Shown here: positions 36,170 to 46,901 of the stretch, piece by piece | Layout: each line of letters begins with the position of its first letter | Numbering within the stretch: the first letter of the stretch is position 1 | Assembly: GCF_030323025.1 (NCBI RefSeq) | Contig: NZ_CP097329.1 | Span: 899,001 to 963,000, forward strand | Direction of reading: 5' to 3' | From: Pseudanabaena mucicola str. Chao 1806 | GTDB taxonomy: Bacteria > Cyanobacteriota > Cyanobacteriia > Pseudanabaenales > Pseudanabaenaceae | DNA: 64,000 bases | Translations under genes and position numbers: made by a program | Notes under the pieces: model-generated | The model's input: only the letters and a program-made list of their open reading frames with translations | The model's database searches: none | Told to the model about the DNA's origin: nothing

Positions 36170-36976
36170 ATGGCAATTCTCAGCAGAATTCTAGTTTTTC
36201 CTATCAAATCTCTTGATCCGATCTCTTTAGATGAAGTCACTATTACATCGGGTGGATCATTAACAGGTGATCGCGAGTTTGCCATATTTGATCAAAATGG
36301 ACATTATGTTAACGGCAAGCGTAACTCCAAAATTCATTTAATTAGGGCAAGTTACGACTTAGATAATCGGATGGTGAGTTTGCACATCCAAAATCAGAGT
36401 GAAGTATGTACTTTCCATTTAGATAAAGAAAGAGCATCCTTAGTTAATTGGTTCAGTATTTTTTTTGGTAAACCCGTAGAACTGCGACAAAACGTGACCA
36501 ATGGATTTCCCGATGATCCTGACGCATGGGGAGCTACGGTTGTCTCAGAAGCCTCTCTAAAAACAGTTCAGAGCTGGTATGAGCATTCCCAAATTGACCT
36601 CGAACAGATTCGTCGGCGATTCCGCACTAATTTAGAAATTGCAGATACGGAAGCTTTTTGGGAAGATCAGCTATTTGCCAAGTCTGGAGAAACTGTTCCC
36701 TTTACAATTGGTGATGTCCAGTTTCTCGGCATAAATCCCTGTCAACGATGCTCCGTCCCTACCCGCGATCCCTTCTCTGGCTTAGTTTATCCTGAATTTC
36801 AAAAGAATTTTACTAGTCAAAGAGAATCGAGTTTGCCAGACAATGTGGAGCGATCGCGCTTCAATCATTTCTATCGTTTTGCCTTAAATACACGAATTCC
36901 CCTAGCCGAAGCGGGAAAAGTTTTGCGATTAGGTGATGCTGTATCTTTTAGAAGTGCTAAGAAGCAGCGTTTCTAA
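36170..36976 (+). CDS. MOSC-domain protein
   Basis: This 268-residue protein has an N-terminal MOSC beta-barrel (LSRILVFPIKSLDPISLDEVTI…LTGDREFAIFDQNG) followed by a MOSC domain with the conserved cysteine in FLGINPCQRCSVPTRDP. MOSC proteins bind a molybdenum-cofactor sulfur or act as mARC-type reductases. Length and the P-C-x-R-C pattern fit the stand-alone two-domain form. The stop lies 5 bases from the convergent moaB stop, so both genes concern molybdenum cofactor. A structured leader precedes it. Confidence 0.9.
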   Translation: MAILSRILVFPIKSLDPISLDEVTITSGGSLTGDREFAIFDQNGHYVNGKRNSKIHLIRASYDLDNRMVSLHIQNQSEVCTFHLDKERASLVNWFSIFFGKPVELRQNVTNGFPDDPDAWGATVVSEASLKTVQSWYEHSQIDLEQIRRRFRTNLEIADTEAFWEDQLFAKSGETVPFTIGDVQFLGINPCQRCSVPTRDPFSGLVYPEFQKNFTSQRESSLPDNVERSRFNHFYRFALNTRIPLAEAGKVLRLGDAVSFRSAKKQRF

Positions 36977-36981
36977 AAGAT

Positions 36982-37497
36982 TTAATGTAATCCTTTTAGC
37001 TGGCGCACTAAATGGATAATCTCTGGCAAAATAAGTTGTTCGATCGCTAGTTTCACTGCATTACTCGACCCAGGAAGCGAAAATACTAATTTGCCTTGAT
37101 AAATCCCAGCTTCAGCCCGTGAGGCGATCGCCCTTGAGCCTACTTCCTGCCAACTCAGATACCGAAACATCTCCCCAAACCCAGGCAAGGTCTTTTCGAG
37201 CAAAGCTGCGATCGCATCATAGGTCGTATCTCTTGGCGCAATTCCCGTTCCGCCATTGAGAATAATTGCATCCAAATCAAAGATTGCTGCCAACTGGTGC
37301 ATTTGCGATCGAATCTCATCAGGTTCATCCTTGACAAGCGTGTAGTGTTCTAGCAAATGCCCTGCATTAATCATGGACTGTTTGATAAAGTTGCCGCTTT
37401 TGTCGGTTTCAGGTGTGCGGGTGTCGCTAACTGTGATCACTGCAAAACGAACTTGATAAGACGGGGGATCGGGGCATGGGTTTTGAGAAGGTTTCAT
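36982..37497 (-). CDS. moaB: Molybdenum cofactor biosynthesis protein B
   Basis: This 171-residue MoaB/MogA-like protein acts in molybdopterin adenylylation. The signature NGGTGIAPRDTTYDAI and a late SLPGSSNAVKLAIEQLILPEI are visible. Length matches MoaB rather than the longer MoeA or Cnx1 G domain fusions. It is convergent with the MOSC gene, five bases apart. Upstream lies the inverted repeat GTTCTTCGCC…GGCGAAGAAC near 37540. Confidence 0.93.
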   Translation of the reverse strand: MKPSQNPCPDPPSYQVRFAVITVSDTRTPETDKSGNFIKQSMINAGHLLEHYTLVKDEPDEIRSQMHQLAAIFDLDAIILNGGTGIAPRDTTYDAIAALLEKTLPGFGEMFRYLSWQEVGSRAIASRAEAGIYQGKLVFSLPGSSNAVKLAIEQLILPEIIHLVRQLKGLH

Positions 37498-37569
37498 AAT
37501 TTTGGGAATTAATATCTATCTAATAATTGGGGGGCGAGTTCTTCGCCAAAGGCGAAGAACCTAGGTAAT

Positions 37570-38367
37570 TTAAAACTGACGACGGGCAAAAATGAGAATA
37601 GAGAGCGCGAGAGTTAATAACGCATAACTCAGGATATACACACCATTGCTGAACATATCGGCTAAGCTTGGCAGGATATTATATACTGCTTCATTCTTGA
37701 GGTTAGCACGGGATAAATCAGGCAAAATCATATAGAAAGTACGAGTTACTGATTGTAAACTAGGATTTTTCGAGATTTCCCCTAAAAGCAGTAAGTCACG
37801 GCTAAAGTTGCCAATCAAATAAGCTGCAAGGGTAAGCAAAGAGGCAATGAGAGAACCCGTAAATGTGCCAAAGAAAATAGCGATCGCCCCCAACAGCATA
37901 ATCTGCCAAAAGATGAAAAAGTTTGCTGTGAGAATTGCAGAAATCGGAATCGCAATTTGTTTGATAGCCATCAAGATAATAAAAATGATGCTCATAATTG
38001 ATACGAGCGCACCGACTACGGCTGTCAATCCTAGATGCTTACCAAGGACAAACTCAGCGCGATGCATTGGTTTCGCAATGAGAATAAAAATGGTTCGCTT
38101 ATCGATTTCTTTATTGATCAGATTTGTCCCAACCAAAACCGCCACAATTAAGCTCACCACCTCGATCGCGGCAATACCCGTATCGACAATCATTTTTGCC
38201 GAGGAGTCATAGGAAAACTCTGGCAACAACATCATTGCTGATACCACAATTAAGGTGTATAGCAAGGACAGATAAAGCACCTGCTCACGCACTGTTTCGC
38301 GAAAAACATTGGTAGCGATCGCCCAAATGCGACCTAAACTTAGACTAAGGCTCAGGCTAAAGTTCAT
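37570..38367 (-). CDS. ABC-2 type transporter permease
   Basis: This 265-residue membrane protein has about six helices and an amphipathic start (MNFSLSLSLSLGRIWAIATNVFRETVREQ). The loop GTNLINKEIDKRTIFILIAKP matches ABC-2 permeases, where the charged KE(I/L)xxxT element contacts the ATPase. The cargo is unknown. No ATP-binding gene is adjacent, so the partner must be elsewhere. It lies between moaB and cobH on the minus strand, with 72 and 117 bases of spacing. Confidence 0.85.
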   Translation of the reverse strand: MNFSLSLSLSLGRIWAIATNVFRETVREQVLYLSLLYTLIVVSAMMLLPEFSYDSSAKMIVDTGIAAIEVVSLIVAVLVGTNLINKEIDKRTIFILIAKPMHRAEFVLGKHLGLTAVVGALVSIMSIIFIILMAIKQIAIPISAILTANFFIFWQIMLLGAIAIFFGTFTGSLIASLLTLAAYLIGNFSRDLLLLGEISKNPSLQSVTRTFYMILPDLSRANLKNEAVYNILPSLADMFSNGVYILSYALLTLALSILIFARRQF

Positions 38368-38484
38368 GGGTCTCCAAAATCCTCATAAGTCCTAACATCA
38401 TGACATTTTACAGCGATTTGAGTATGACTCTTAAGGATGCACTTACTACAGTGATTTGAGTAATTACGCCCCTTGCGGATGTGC

Positions 38485-39108
38485 TCAGTATCCTACATAG
38501 GTGCCATAAGCTTGCCATGCTAAGCTCACCAATGCATTAAATATGGCAGAGGCTGCGATTGCATTCCCCTTACGCCCATCGACCCGAATATGGGGGATTT
38601 GTGAATCATTGAGCCGTGACTTAATCACATCATTGTCAATAAAGCCAGCAGGTGCACCAATCACTAAAGCAGGCTTCACTTCTTCAACTTCGATCAAATC
38701 TACTAGAGTTGTCAATGCAGACTGCGATTCCCCAATCACAAATATGGCTTCAGGATAGCGCTTTGCTAAGGTCTCGATTCCCCAAGCAGCTTGAGTTTTA
38801 CCTTTTTGCGGACGAGTGATCGCATCAACACCACAATAAATCGGATTGGCAAAGGTATCGCAGACCTTGGGAAAGATAGCCGCATGCACAGTAGGAACAT
38901 CGACAACAATGGTAGTACGGGCTGCTAGAGCTGAGGCTCCCGCTTGCAAAGCCTGCTCGGAAAACCTTACAAGATGTTTATACTCAAAATCTGCTGTGGC
39001 ATAAATTACTTGGCGCACAATCTCATATTCGGATGGTGATAGTGAGTGTTCACCAATTTCTTGATCAATGATTGCTAAGCTTTGTGCATCAGTAATATGC
39101 CATTCCAT
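38485..39108 (-). CDS. cobH: Precorrin-8X methylmutase
   Basis: This 207-residue CobH/CbiC enzyme moves the C-11 methyl group to C-12 to form hydrogenobyrinic or cobyrinic acid in the B12 pathway. The catalytic histidine-type motif in the strand near HAAIFPKVC, the PTVHAAIF segment and GAPAGFIDNDVIKSRL mark the family. Length is normal. It is alone on the minus strand. No cobalamin riboswitch was seen upstream. Confidence 0.93.
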   Translation of the reverse strand: MEWHITDAQSLAIIDQEIGEHSLSPSEYEIVRQVIYATADFEYKHLVRFSEQALQAGASALAARTTIVVDVPTVHAAIFPKVCDTFANPIYCGVDAITRPQKGKTQAAWGIETLAKRYPEAIFVIGESQSALTTLVDLIEVEEVKPALVIGAPAGFIDNDVIKSRLNDSQIPHIRVDGRKGNAIAASAIFNALVSLAWQAYGTYVGY

Positions 39109-39307
39109 AGATTTGGTTCAACATCTAAATTGAGTATTTATTTGAATTATGAACTTACCATGAGTTGCAAGCAAAGTTAAGGCATTGTAGAGTTTTCCAA
39201 GCAATTCAGTTATAGCATTGCAAAAGCTGCTTAGGACATAAACCTCAAATTAAAGTTGGGTTGCTTCGCGTTGATACTTTAATTGGCTTCTATCTATCCC
39301 TTACAGT

Positions 39308-39400
39308 TAGGACTTACGCAAACCGAACGAATTTATTACGCATTGGGTAGATGTGATGCGGGCTTCGCCCGCATCACATCTACCTCAAGCCTAAGTCCTA
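39308..39400 (+). repeat. 93-bp element with TAGGACTTACGC ends
   Basis: TAGGACTTACGC (39308-39319) and its near-exact inverse GCCTAAGTCCTA (39389-39400) flank a 16-bp stem, GTAGATGTGATGCGGG, looping at CTTCG. It shares ends with the elements at 32933, 53896 and 57121. It occupies the 410-base gap between cobH and the GGDEF gene. Nothing else was seen there. Confidence 0.7.
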
Positions 39401-39518
39401 ACAGTGCTATCTAAAGGCTTTTTTCTCTGCCAAAGACGGGGAGACTAATCAGTATTTTACGAGACGCTATAACTAAAGCAAAAGTAGAAGAAGATTTGGT
39501 AGGAATAATTTTCTGCTT

Positions 39519-40547
39519 TCAATCATTTACTAAGTCACTTTGACGTACACAATTGCGTCCTTCTGCTTTGGCAACATATAAAGCACGATCAGCAGATTTA
39601 AGAAGTAAATTGATTGCCTGAGTATGTTGATGGGGAAACAGTGTTGCTACGCCACAACTAATCGTTACATAGGGGGCAACTTCAGAATAATCATGGGGTA
39701 TCTGGAGCGATCGCACCAATTCTGTCGCCTTCACAGCAATGTTCATGCCGCCCTCTTGATCTGTATTCGGTAATACAATCACAAATTCTTCCCCCCCATA
39801 ACGAGCAACTAAATCCGCAGGACGGTTAGTAGCTTTGCTAATTGATTGAGCAACAGCTTGTAAACAAAGATCCCCTTCTTGATGTCCGTAATTGTCGTTA
39901 TATTTCTTGAAAAAATCGATATCACATAAAACTAAGGAGATAGGGATTTTTTCTCTACAAGAACGCTTAAATTCTTGTTCTAGATATTCATCTAAACATC
40001 GGCGATTGGCAACCTGAGTCAAGCCATCGATGGAGACTAATCGTTGAAGTTCTTTGATAACTACAGCCAAACGTCGATTCGCGGACTCTAATTTCTGGCG
40101 CAAATTTGCTTGTTCAAGTAAACGCCTTACCCTGTGGCGTAATACTGCCCAATGAATTGGTTTAGCCACATAATCTGAAGCGCCCACTTCATAGGCTCGA
40201 TCAACAGATTCACGATTCTCAAGTGCAGTGATGATTAAAATAGGAGTATGATCCCCCTGCGGTAATTTTTGGAGCCTTAAACAGCATTCAAAACCATCCA
40301 ATACAGGCATCACCGCATCTAGCAATATCAAATCTGGTTGATACTCTTGGAAAAGTTTCAATGCTTCTAATCCATTGGCTGCTTCAACAACTCGATAGTT
40401 TTCGCGCTCCAAATAACGCACCAAAATTTTCCGCATAAATATATCATCATCCACAATTAAAATTAGCGCGGGTTCGGATGCTGTTATCTCAGAAATAATT
40501 TCTTCTTGAGGAGGATGCTTATTGTTATCGCGATCTTCGGTTGTCAT
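39519..40547 (-). CDS. Response regulator with GGDEF domain
   Basis: This 342-residue protein has an N-terminal receiver (about 30-145) with VDDD, acceptor Asp in LILLDAVMPVLDG and Lys in VAKPI. A coiled linker leads to a GGDEF domain (about 175-335) with RYGGEEF; the active-site motif is intact (GGEEF). It is therefore predicted to make c-di-GMP when phosphorylated. The product-inhibition RxxD site could not be confirmed. It lies 46 bases after the large PAS-GAF-HK-REC-Hpt kinase, on the same strand, which is its probable phosphodonor. Confidence 0.94.
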   Translation of the reverse strand: MTTEDRDNNKHPPQEEIISEITASEPALILIVDDDIFMRKILVRYLERENYRVVEAANGLEALKLFQEYQPDLILLDAVMPVLDGFECCLRLQKLPQGDHTPILIITALENRESVDRAYEVGASDYVAKPIHWAVLRHRVRRLLEQANLRQKLESANRRLAVVIKELQRLVSIDGLTQVANRRCLDEYLEQEFKRSCREKIPISLVLCDIDFFKKYNDNYGHQEGDLCLQAVAQSISKATNRPADLVARYGGEEFVIVLPNTDQEGGMNIAVKATELVRSLQIPHDYSEVAPYVTISCGVATLFPHQHTQAINLLLKSADRALYVAKAEGRNCVRQSDLVND

Positions 40548-40593
40548 TACATAACTGCACGATATTGGACAAAACTAGGCAGTAAGATTTGCA

Positions 40594-43500
40594 TTAATTG
40601 TATTTTTTATGTTCTAACTCAGTCTTAACCCTTGCGTACTCGTCAGCTATCTTATTGATTTTGATATCTAAACCTTTATGGTTTTGATTACTTAGATTTA
40701 TCTCGAGATCCCGACATAGTTCTGATAAATCCTCTGCACCAATCATACCGCTACTAGATTTTAAGGTGTGGACTGTACGCAACATCAAATCAAAATTTTG
40801 CTGTGCAAAGCTAGTATATAACTCTTGAAGGAGTGATCGCGAATTATCCAGATAACTATCGATTAGTTCACTCAAAAAGGACGAATCTTCACCACCAATA
40901 TCGTTAGCAGTTTCAATCAGAGTCCCAATGTTAATCGATAATGGCGTAGATATATTTGGCGTAACTGGTTGAGACTCTAGCAAAACTCTTACCAGTTCAG
41001 CATTTTGAATTGGTTTACTTAGGTAATCATCCATACCTGCTGCTAAACAAACTTCGCGATCACCTTGCATGGCATTTGCTGTCATCGCTACTATACGCGG
41101 TCTATAAATCAGATTTCCAGTTTGTAAGTTCTTATATATTTGTCTAGTTGCCTCTAAACCATCCATTTCTGGCATTTGCATATCCATAAAGACAACATCA
41201 TAGGTTTGATGACAGAGAGCAGCTAAGGCTTCTAATCCATTTGCCACAACATCAGCTTGATAGCCCATCCTCTGTAAGATATGGATAGTAACCTTTTGAT
41301 TGATCACATTATCCTCGGCTAATAAAATTCGTAATGGATGATTTCTTGCCATCCTCGGATCAAAAGAATAGTTTTGCTGATAGCGTTCATAATTAATATG
41401 CTCAATAGTTGAGCCTGTGAATGGATATTTAGTTACAAAAGATCTATCATCGTTACTGTGTGAATAGGAAAAACTTGTTTCAGGGACAGTAATCGTAAAG
41501 TAGAAAGTAGAACCTTTTAGATGCTGACTTTCTATCCACATTGTGCCTCCCATGAGTTCACATAGGCGCTTGCTGATTGCTAAGCCGAGACCAGTACCTC
41601 CATATTGTCTGGTTGTTGACGCATCTACTTGGCTAAAGGGTTGAAAAAGTCGATGTAAGCGATCGCTGGGAATACCGAGACCAGTATCTTTGACCGCAAA
41701 CTGGATTGTCCGCAATAGCTGTGATTCCTCGTGTTGATTTCTGAGATCACAGCGCTCATAATATGAGGCCGGCGACTGGGTGACTGAAATATTAACAGAA
41801 CCGTGACTTGTAAATTTAATCGCATTATCAATCAAATTAGCTAATACTTGGCGCAATCTGGTCATATCACCAATTACGAGAAGTTCCACATCAGGATGGA
41901 TTAGATAACCTAACTTAATACCTTTTTCTATAGCCTTTACCGATAGCAACTCAATAGTATCTTCTAAACAGACCTGTAAATCAAAGCTTTTTTCTTCTAA
42001 TTCTAAATGCCCTGATTCAATTTTAGAAAAGTCCAAAATATCATTAATAATTGTCAGCATAGTGTTGCCCACATTCTTGACAATTTCCACAAATTCTCGC
42101 TGTTCCTTATTTAAGTTGGTATCGAGTAAAACACCTGTTATACCGATCACTGCATTCATCGGAGTCCGAATTTCATGGCTCATTGTTGCTAAAAATTCGC
42201 TTTTAGAACGATTAGCAGCTTCAGCAATGATTTTTGCTTCTTCTAATTCAGTATTTTGCTTAATTAATTGTTGCTTTTGACGAGTTTCCTGCATTAGCGT
42301 ATGAGCATGAGATAGAGCAATGCTAACTTGATTTGCTACTAATTCTAGTAATTTCTTTTCCTCGATTGTCCATTCATGAAAACTATTACAATAGTGCAAG
42401 ATAATAATCCCATTGGTTAATCCGTGGGATGATGTGCGGATGGTTAATAGAGATCGCAAATGCATCCGATAAAATAAATCGCCAAATTCATCTAACTCAG
42501 GTTCGGTGTAAACATTAGTAATCGCGATCGCATGATCTTGGCTAGCGATCTTTTGACCAAAAGTACTATTTAATAGAGGTATTTCAAGATCTTTAACTGA
42601 AAAAGCACTTTCGGATAACTGTTCCGACATGAGAGAGATGGTTGGTTGAGAGAATTGTGTTTGCTCCTGATTAACTGATGGATATTCCAATCGATAGATG
42701 AGACAACGACTTGCATGAAAAGCTACCTGGATCTGGTGAGCCGCAGTTCGGAAAATATTGTCAACATCTAGACTCTGATGTATTTCATTGGTAATGCGAT
42801 TAAATAAAGTGGTAAGGCGCATTTGCCTCTTTAAATCTTTCTTATCTTCTTTGCGTTCAGTGATATCTGTCTGAATACCAATAAAATGCGTTAGTTTACC
42901 ATGTTCATCAAAGATGGGAGAAATACTGAGTTCATTCCAAAATAATGTGCCATCTTTGCGATAATTTCTTATCACGACCTTACAAGGATTTCCCGCAGCA
43001 ACTGCTTTGCGGATTATCTCTTTTTCAGGTTGAAAAACATCATCACCCTGTAAAAAACGACAATTCTTTCCCATTACATCACTAGCAGAATAGCCAGTGA
43101 TTTTTTCAAAGGCTAGATTGACAAAAACAATGGGATTGTTAGGCATACGACTGTCTGTAATCACAATTCCATCGTGGCATGCAGCAATCGCCCGTTCCCT
43201 TAAGCGCAAGATTTCTTCAATGTGTTTACGATTACTAATATCAAAGAGAATTGCGAAGTATTGAGTAGGTTTACCATGTTCATCCTGCAAAGGGATGATA
43301 GTACTGTCAGTCCAATAATAATTGCCGTTTTTAGCTTGATTCCGAATTTCGCCACGCCAAACCTTGCCAATGGCGACCATATCCCATAAATCAGTAAAAA
43401 ATTCTTGGGAATGATATCGAGAATTAATTAGTCGATAGTTTTGACCTAATAGCTCTGCTTCAGTATATCCAGATATTTCACAAAATCTGCTATTGACATA

Positions 43501-44121
43501 GGTAATATTTCCATTTAGATCGGTCACAACAATCATTGCCACTTGATCAAGGGCAAATTTCTGAAATGCTAATTCATGTAATATCTTTTGGAGTTTTTGC
43601 TCAGATTGCTTCTGTTTGGTAATATCATTGGCAATGACGAGGAATCCAGTAATTTCATTGTCTCCATCACGCAATACAGAGATAGCAAGGGTTACAGGAA
43701 ACCTTGAGCCATCTTTACGAATATATGTCCAGTCCCCTTCATCGATTTTTCCTAGTTTTGCCTTAGCTACAAGTACTTCAAAATCTGCGTTAATAGGAAC
43801 TCCTAGTTCTTCAGACAATGCGATCGCCTTTTGTTTGATTTCTTTCAGATCATGAAAACACTCAGGGGTAAACTTACCGACTATTTCCGAAGCGGAATAT
43901 CCCAACCAATTCTCCGCTGTTTTGTTAAAAACACTAATTACCCCATCTACGGTTGTGGCAATAATTGAACAGTTTGCGCTATCCAAAATTGCTTGATGTA
44001 ATCCTAAAGACTCGTGAATATTTTTTTTTGATGATGATTTTTTGGTAGTAACTTTTTTAGAAGATTTGCCACGATGGCTTTCTGGGTAAGTTGGTAGGTC
44101 ACCATTCATAAGTGTCATCAT
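40594..44121 (-). CDS. Hybrid kinase PAS×3-GAF-HisKA-HATPase-REC-Hpt
   Basis: This 1175-residue soluble hybrid kinase carries three PAS domains (about 38-165, 175-300 and 305-430, with [20 protein letters not shown] and QTDITERK boundaries). A GAF domain (about 435-610) and HisKA (H-box [15 protein letters not shown]) follow. The HATPase has [15 protein letters not shown] and [10 protein letters not shown]. The receiver has [19 protein letters not shown], and the C-terminal Hpt has the phosphorylatable His in [15 protein letters not shown]. All relay residues are present. It is predicted to pass phosphate His-Asp-His to the REC-GGDEF protein encoded just downstream. Confidence 0.95.
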   Translation of the reverse strand: MMTLMNGDLPTYPESHRGKSSKKVTTKKSSSKKNIHESLGLHQAILDSANCSIIATTVDGVISVFNKTAENWLGYSASEIVGKFTPECFHDLKEIKQKAIALSEELGVPINADFEVLVAKAKLGKIDEGDWTYIRKDGSRFPVTLAISVLRDGDNEITGFLVIANDITKQKQSEQKLQKILHELAFQKFALDQVAMIVVTDLNGNITYVNSRFCEISGYTEAELLGQNYRLINSRYHSQEFFTDLWDMVAIGKVWRGEIRNQAKNGNYYWTDSTIIPLQDEHGKPTQYFAILFDISNRKHIEEILRLRERAIAACHDGIVITDSRMPNNPIVFVNLAFEKITGYSASDVMGKNCRFLQGDDVFQPEKEIIRKAVAAGNPCKVVIRNYRKDGTLFWNELSISPIFDEHGKLTHFIGIQTDITERKEDKKDLKRQMRLTTLFNRITNEIHQSLDVDNIFRTAAHQIQVAFHASRCLIYRLEYPSVNQEQTQFSQPTISLMSEQLSESAFSVKDLEIPLLNSTFGQKIASQDHAIAITNVYTEPELDEFGDLFYRMHLRSLLTIRTSSHGLTNGIIILHYCNSFHEWTIEEKKLLELVANQVSIALSHAHTLMQETRQKQQLIKQNTELEEAKIIAEAANRSKSEFLATMSHEIRTPMNAVIGITGVLLDTNLNKEQREFVEIVKNVGNTMLTIINDILDFSKIESGHLELEEKSFDLQVCLEDTIELLSVKAIEKGIKLGYLIHPDVELLVIGDMTRLRQVLANLIDNAIKFTSHGSVNISVTQSPASYYERCDLRNQHEESQLLRTIQFAVKDTGLGIPSDRLHRLFQPFSQVDASTTRQYGGTGLGLAISKRLCELMGGTMWIESQHLKGSTFYFTITVPETSFSYSHSNDDRSFVTKYPFTGSTIEHINYERYQQNYSFDPRMARNHPLRILLAEDNVINQKVTIHILQRMGYQADVVANGLEALAALCHQTYDVVFMDMQMPEMDGLEATRQIYKNLQTGNLIYRPRIVAMTANAMQGDREVCLAAGMDDYLSKPIQNAELVRVLLESQPVTPNISTPLSINIGTLIETANDIGGEDSSFLSELIDSYLDNSRSLLQELYTSFAQQNFDLMLRTVHTLKSSSGMIGAEDLSELCRDLEINLSNQNHKGLDIKINKIADEYARVKTELEHKKYN

Positions 44122-44377
44122 AATTCAATAAAACCCAGATGCAAAATTGCTCAGAACATTTATGAGACATTAGCTATAGGTAATGAGCATGAAGCCTTGA
44201 AAAGCTATCCCCATTAGTATCAAATATGCTTTTTATCCCCAATCTACAGCTATTTAGTCTTGCAATTATTCTAATTCTATTTTAATTCTTATGAATCAAT
44301 AATTATCCAAAAAATCAATGAAAGTTTGCTTTAATCAGGTTTAAATAGCTGAGTAAAATTACATATAAAACCCAAAA

Positions 44378-44467
44378 ATCTGTGGTGCGCGCAGCGTGTG
44401 CGCCACAGATCAAGACTCAAAATTTTTTGGTGTGATCTTGACCACACCAAAAAATTTTGAGTCTTGA
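44378..44467. repeat. Two palindromes between a kinase and mnmE
   Basis: The second palindrome pairs 44410-44434 with 44443-44467, 25 perfect bp around an 8-base loop. The first pairs ATCTGTGG with CCACAGAT at 44378-44410. They sit in the 407-base divergent gap between the kinase and mnmE. A TAGACTTGCGTAAGTTCTA stretch at 44494 resembles the GGACTTACGCA end. Otherwise the gap holds nothing. Confidence 0.6.
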
Positions 44468-44528
44468 TTAAATCGCAGAACCTTAAATTCGTTAGACTTG
44501 CGTAAGTTCTATTTATATATGAGTTTAA

Positions 44529-45917
44529 ATGAGTCTATCTGATACGATCGCGGCGATCGCTACGGCGATTTCCCCACAACAAGGTAGTGTGGGCATTGTG
44601 AGATTATCGGGTGATCGCGCTGAGGCGATCGCTAGGCAAATCTTTTACGCAGGCGGCAAACAGGTATGGGAAAGCCACCGTATTCTCTATGGCTATATCA
44701 AAAATCCCTTAACCAAAGCCACAATTGATGAAAGCCTATTGTTATTGATGAAGGCTCCTCGTTCCTTTACCCGTGAGGATGTGGTGGAATTTCATTGTCA
44801 TGGAGGCATTATAGCAGTGCAACAGGTACTGAATCTGTGTTTAGAGCAAGGTGCAAGACTAGCGGAAACAGGAGAGTTTAGTTTACGTGCCTTTCTTAAT
44901 GGCAGAATCGATCTTACGCAGGCTGAAAGTATTAATGATCTAGTAGGCGCGAAATCTGCACAAGCAGCCCAATCAGCGATCGCCTCTCTACGAGGTAAAC
45001 TCGCACATGCTCTTAAATATTTGCGAAATAAATGTTTGAATGTCTTAACTGAAATTGAAGCAAGGATTGATTTTGAAGATGATTTACCACCGCTTGACGT
45101 GGAATGGATAATGACAGAAATTGGGATAGTTGTACAAGAGTCACAACAAATTTTAGCAACTGCGGATCGAGGTGAGCTATTACGCACGGGTTTAAAGGTT
45201 GCCATTGTTGGTCGTCCCAATGTAGGTAAATCAAGTTTGCTGAATGCATGGAGCCGCAGCGATCGCGCAATTGTGACAGATTTACCTGGAACAACTCGTG
45301 ATGTGGTGGATTCGCAATTAGTAGTTGGGGGTATTCCTATTCAAGTCCTTGATACAGCAGGAATTAGGGAAACAGAGGATGTCGTCGAGAAAATTGGGGT
45401 AGAGCGATCTCGACAAGCAGCCCAGTCGGCGGATTTGGTCTTAATGGTGATTGATGCGAGTGTTGGCTGGATTGAGAAGGATACAGAAATTTATAATATC
45501 GTTAGCGATCGTCCCTTGATTTTAGTAATAAATAAGATAGATGTCGCACTCGCATCTAAGATCCATCTTCCACAAGAGAATGGGCGGAGATGTAAAAGTA
45601 TTCCCATTGTCAAAACTACAGCTTCTCAAAATATAGGTATTGAAGACTTGGAAGCAACTATTCTTAAATGTATTCAGCAAGATGCGATCATGGCAGCGAA
45701 CCTTGATGTTGCAATTAATCAACGCCAAAAAGCTTGTTTACTCAGGGTTGTGCAATCTTTAGATAATGTCAAAATGGCAATTACGGATCAGTTACCCCTT
45801 GATTTTTGGACTATTGATTTACGATCTGCCATTAGTGCGATCGGTGAAATTACAGGTGAAGAGGTAACAGAATCAGTGCTCGATCAAATCTTTAGTCGCT
45901 TCTGTATTGGTAAGTAA
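44529..45917 (+). CDS. mnmE: tRNA modification GTPase MnmE
   Basis: This 462-residue GTPase works with MnmG to modify U34 of certain tRNAs. The N-terminal formyl-THF-binding domain ([23 protein letters not shown]), helical domain, and G domain with [29 protein letters not shown] and NKID are in order. It ends in the required FCIGK, whose cysteine is catalytic. Length and architecture are normal. It stands alone and is divergent from the large kinase. Confidence 0.97.
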   Translation: MSLSDTIAAIATAISPQQGSVGIVRLSGDRAEAIARQIFYAGGKQVWESHRILYGYIKNPLTKATIDESLLLLMKAPRSFTREDVVEFHCHGGIIAVQQVLNLCLEQGARLAETGEFSLRAFLNGRIDLTQAESINDLVGAKSAQAAQSAIASLRGKLAHALKYLRNKCLNVLTEIEARIDFEDDLPPLDVEWIMTEIGIVVQESQQILATADRGELLRTGLKVAIVGRPNVGKSSLLNAWSRSDRAIVTDLPGTTRDVVDSQLVVGGIPIQVLDTAGIRETEDVVEKIGVERSRQAAQSADLVLMVIDASVGWIEKDTEIYNIVSDRPLILVINKIDVALASKIHLPQENGRRCKSIPIVKTTASQNIGIEDLEATILKCIQQDAIMAANLDVAINQRQKACLLRVVQSLDNVKMAITDQLPLDFWTIDLRSAISAIGEITGEEVTESVLDQIFSRFCIGK

Positions 45918-46176
45918 AACTTGCTCATTAATTGGTGCGGCGAAACTGCGCCTTTTGCTACAAGCCTATTAGAAAATTTGTGGAACTTAAGCCAAGGTAC
46001 AGATGCCAAATATGGTTGGTACGATCATTGTATCCACATGCCACTTTGCGGAGCTTTATTGGGTGGATATTAGGGATGATGAATGGGCGAGCAAATTTTG
46101 GGTAAAGCACAAAAAATATCTGACCTAGGTTATTAGGATTAGTCTGGCGATCACTTTTGCTGCTTTCTATGGATAA

Positions 46177-46281
46177 TATAGCGGTTTTCAAATGAGTACT
46201 CACTCATTTGAAAACAAAAAATTAGTCCCAGTAAGAGTTTTGAGTTTTCATTTTGCCAACGGCAAAATGAAAACCGCTATA
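46177..46281. repeat. 105-bp element with 14-bp perfect inverted ends
   Basis: TATAGCGGTTTTCA at 46177-46190 is exactly inverted at 46268-46281. Inside lie two hairpins: GTTTTCAAATGAGT/ACTCATTTGAAAAC (46184-46215) and CATTTTGCC/GGCAAAATG (46249-46269). It sits in the 520-base gap 45918-46437. The rest of that gap has no supported gene; the 81-codon minus-strand frame at 45958 runs into this repeat and looks spurious. Confidence 0.65.
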
Positions 46282-46437
46282 CATTAGAGCGATTAGTTAT
46301 CAGTAATAGTCTGAAGAGAATAGTTTAAGTAGACATACCGTACTGAGCAGATAACAGGTGATGAAGTCCTGAATCGTCCATTTCACACTGGCAAGAAAGA
46401 CACAAACATTCGATCACTTTTTAAGTGTCCATTGCTC

Positions 46438-46698
46438 TTAGTCTAGTTTTTCTAAGCTAGATTTTTGGGTTTGCTTTTCTTTAGTTAATACCCAGATTCC
46501 ATGTACGAGAATTAATATTGCCCAGATCACAGCAACCCATACAGACCAGATCCATACTTTTTCAGTGATAGATTGGATAAACCACATGCAGGTACTGCAA
46601 GCAGAATAGATAGCGAGGTGTAGATAAAAATTAACTCTACGTTCGAGATTTTGGTATTCAGGATCATTAGGATCTGGCGGCTTGGATAGCTTCGGCAT
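46438..46698 (-). CDS. 2TM-domain small membrane protein
   Basis: This 86-residue protein has a charged N-terminus (PKLSKPPDPNDPEYQNLERRVNFYLHL) and two membrane helices (about 26-46 and 53-73, WSVWVAVIWAILILVHGIWVL). This is the pattern of the small 2TM domain family of unknown function, often found near kinases or in cyanobacterial genomes alone. It is divergent from the MacB-like permease, and its last codon ends in Leu-Asp. No function is assigned. Confidence 0.75.
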   Translation of the reverse strand: MPKLSKPPDPNDPEYQNLERRVNFYLHLAIYSACSTCMWFIQSITEKVWIWSVWVAVIWAILILVHGIWVLTKEKQTQKSSLEKLD

Positions 46699-46901
46699 AG
46701 AAAATTATGAATTGAGTCAGGTTCAACTAAAACTTATGCTAACTCAAAATCTGATACAGCGTTTCGCATTGACTTGAAACCTAAAGAAATTTCGCTCTAT
46801 GAGACGATGTTAAATCCAGAGTTTAGTGGTAATTTCCAATAAGTATCTAAATGACGCTTTGCGCCTTGGCAATATATAAAAATAAATCAGGAAATTTCAG
46901 G

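Noticed and set aside
39109-39307. Cobalamin riboswitch upstream of cobH
   Set aside because: No B12-box-like GCCACTG motif or matching stems were found on the minus strand.
45958-46203. 81-codon minus-strand ORF between mnmE and a small membrane protein
   Set aside because: Its start lies inside a palindromic repeat and the product resembles no family I know; no ribosome-binding site is evident.
46851-46901. N-terminal extension of the MacB-like permease
   Set aside because: The 17 extra residues are not typical; MDTWESLRMAG at 46902 matches normal family starts.
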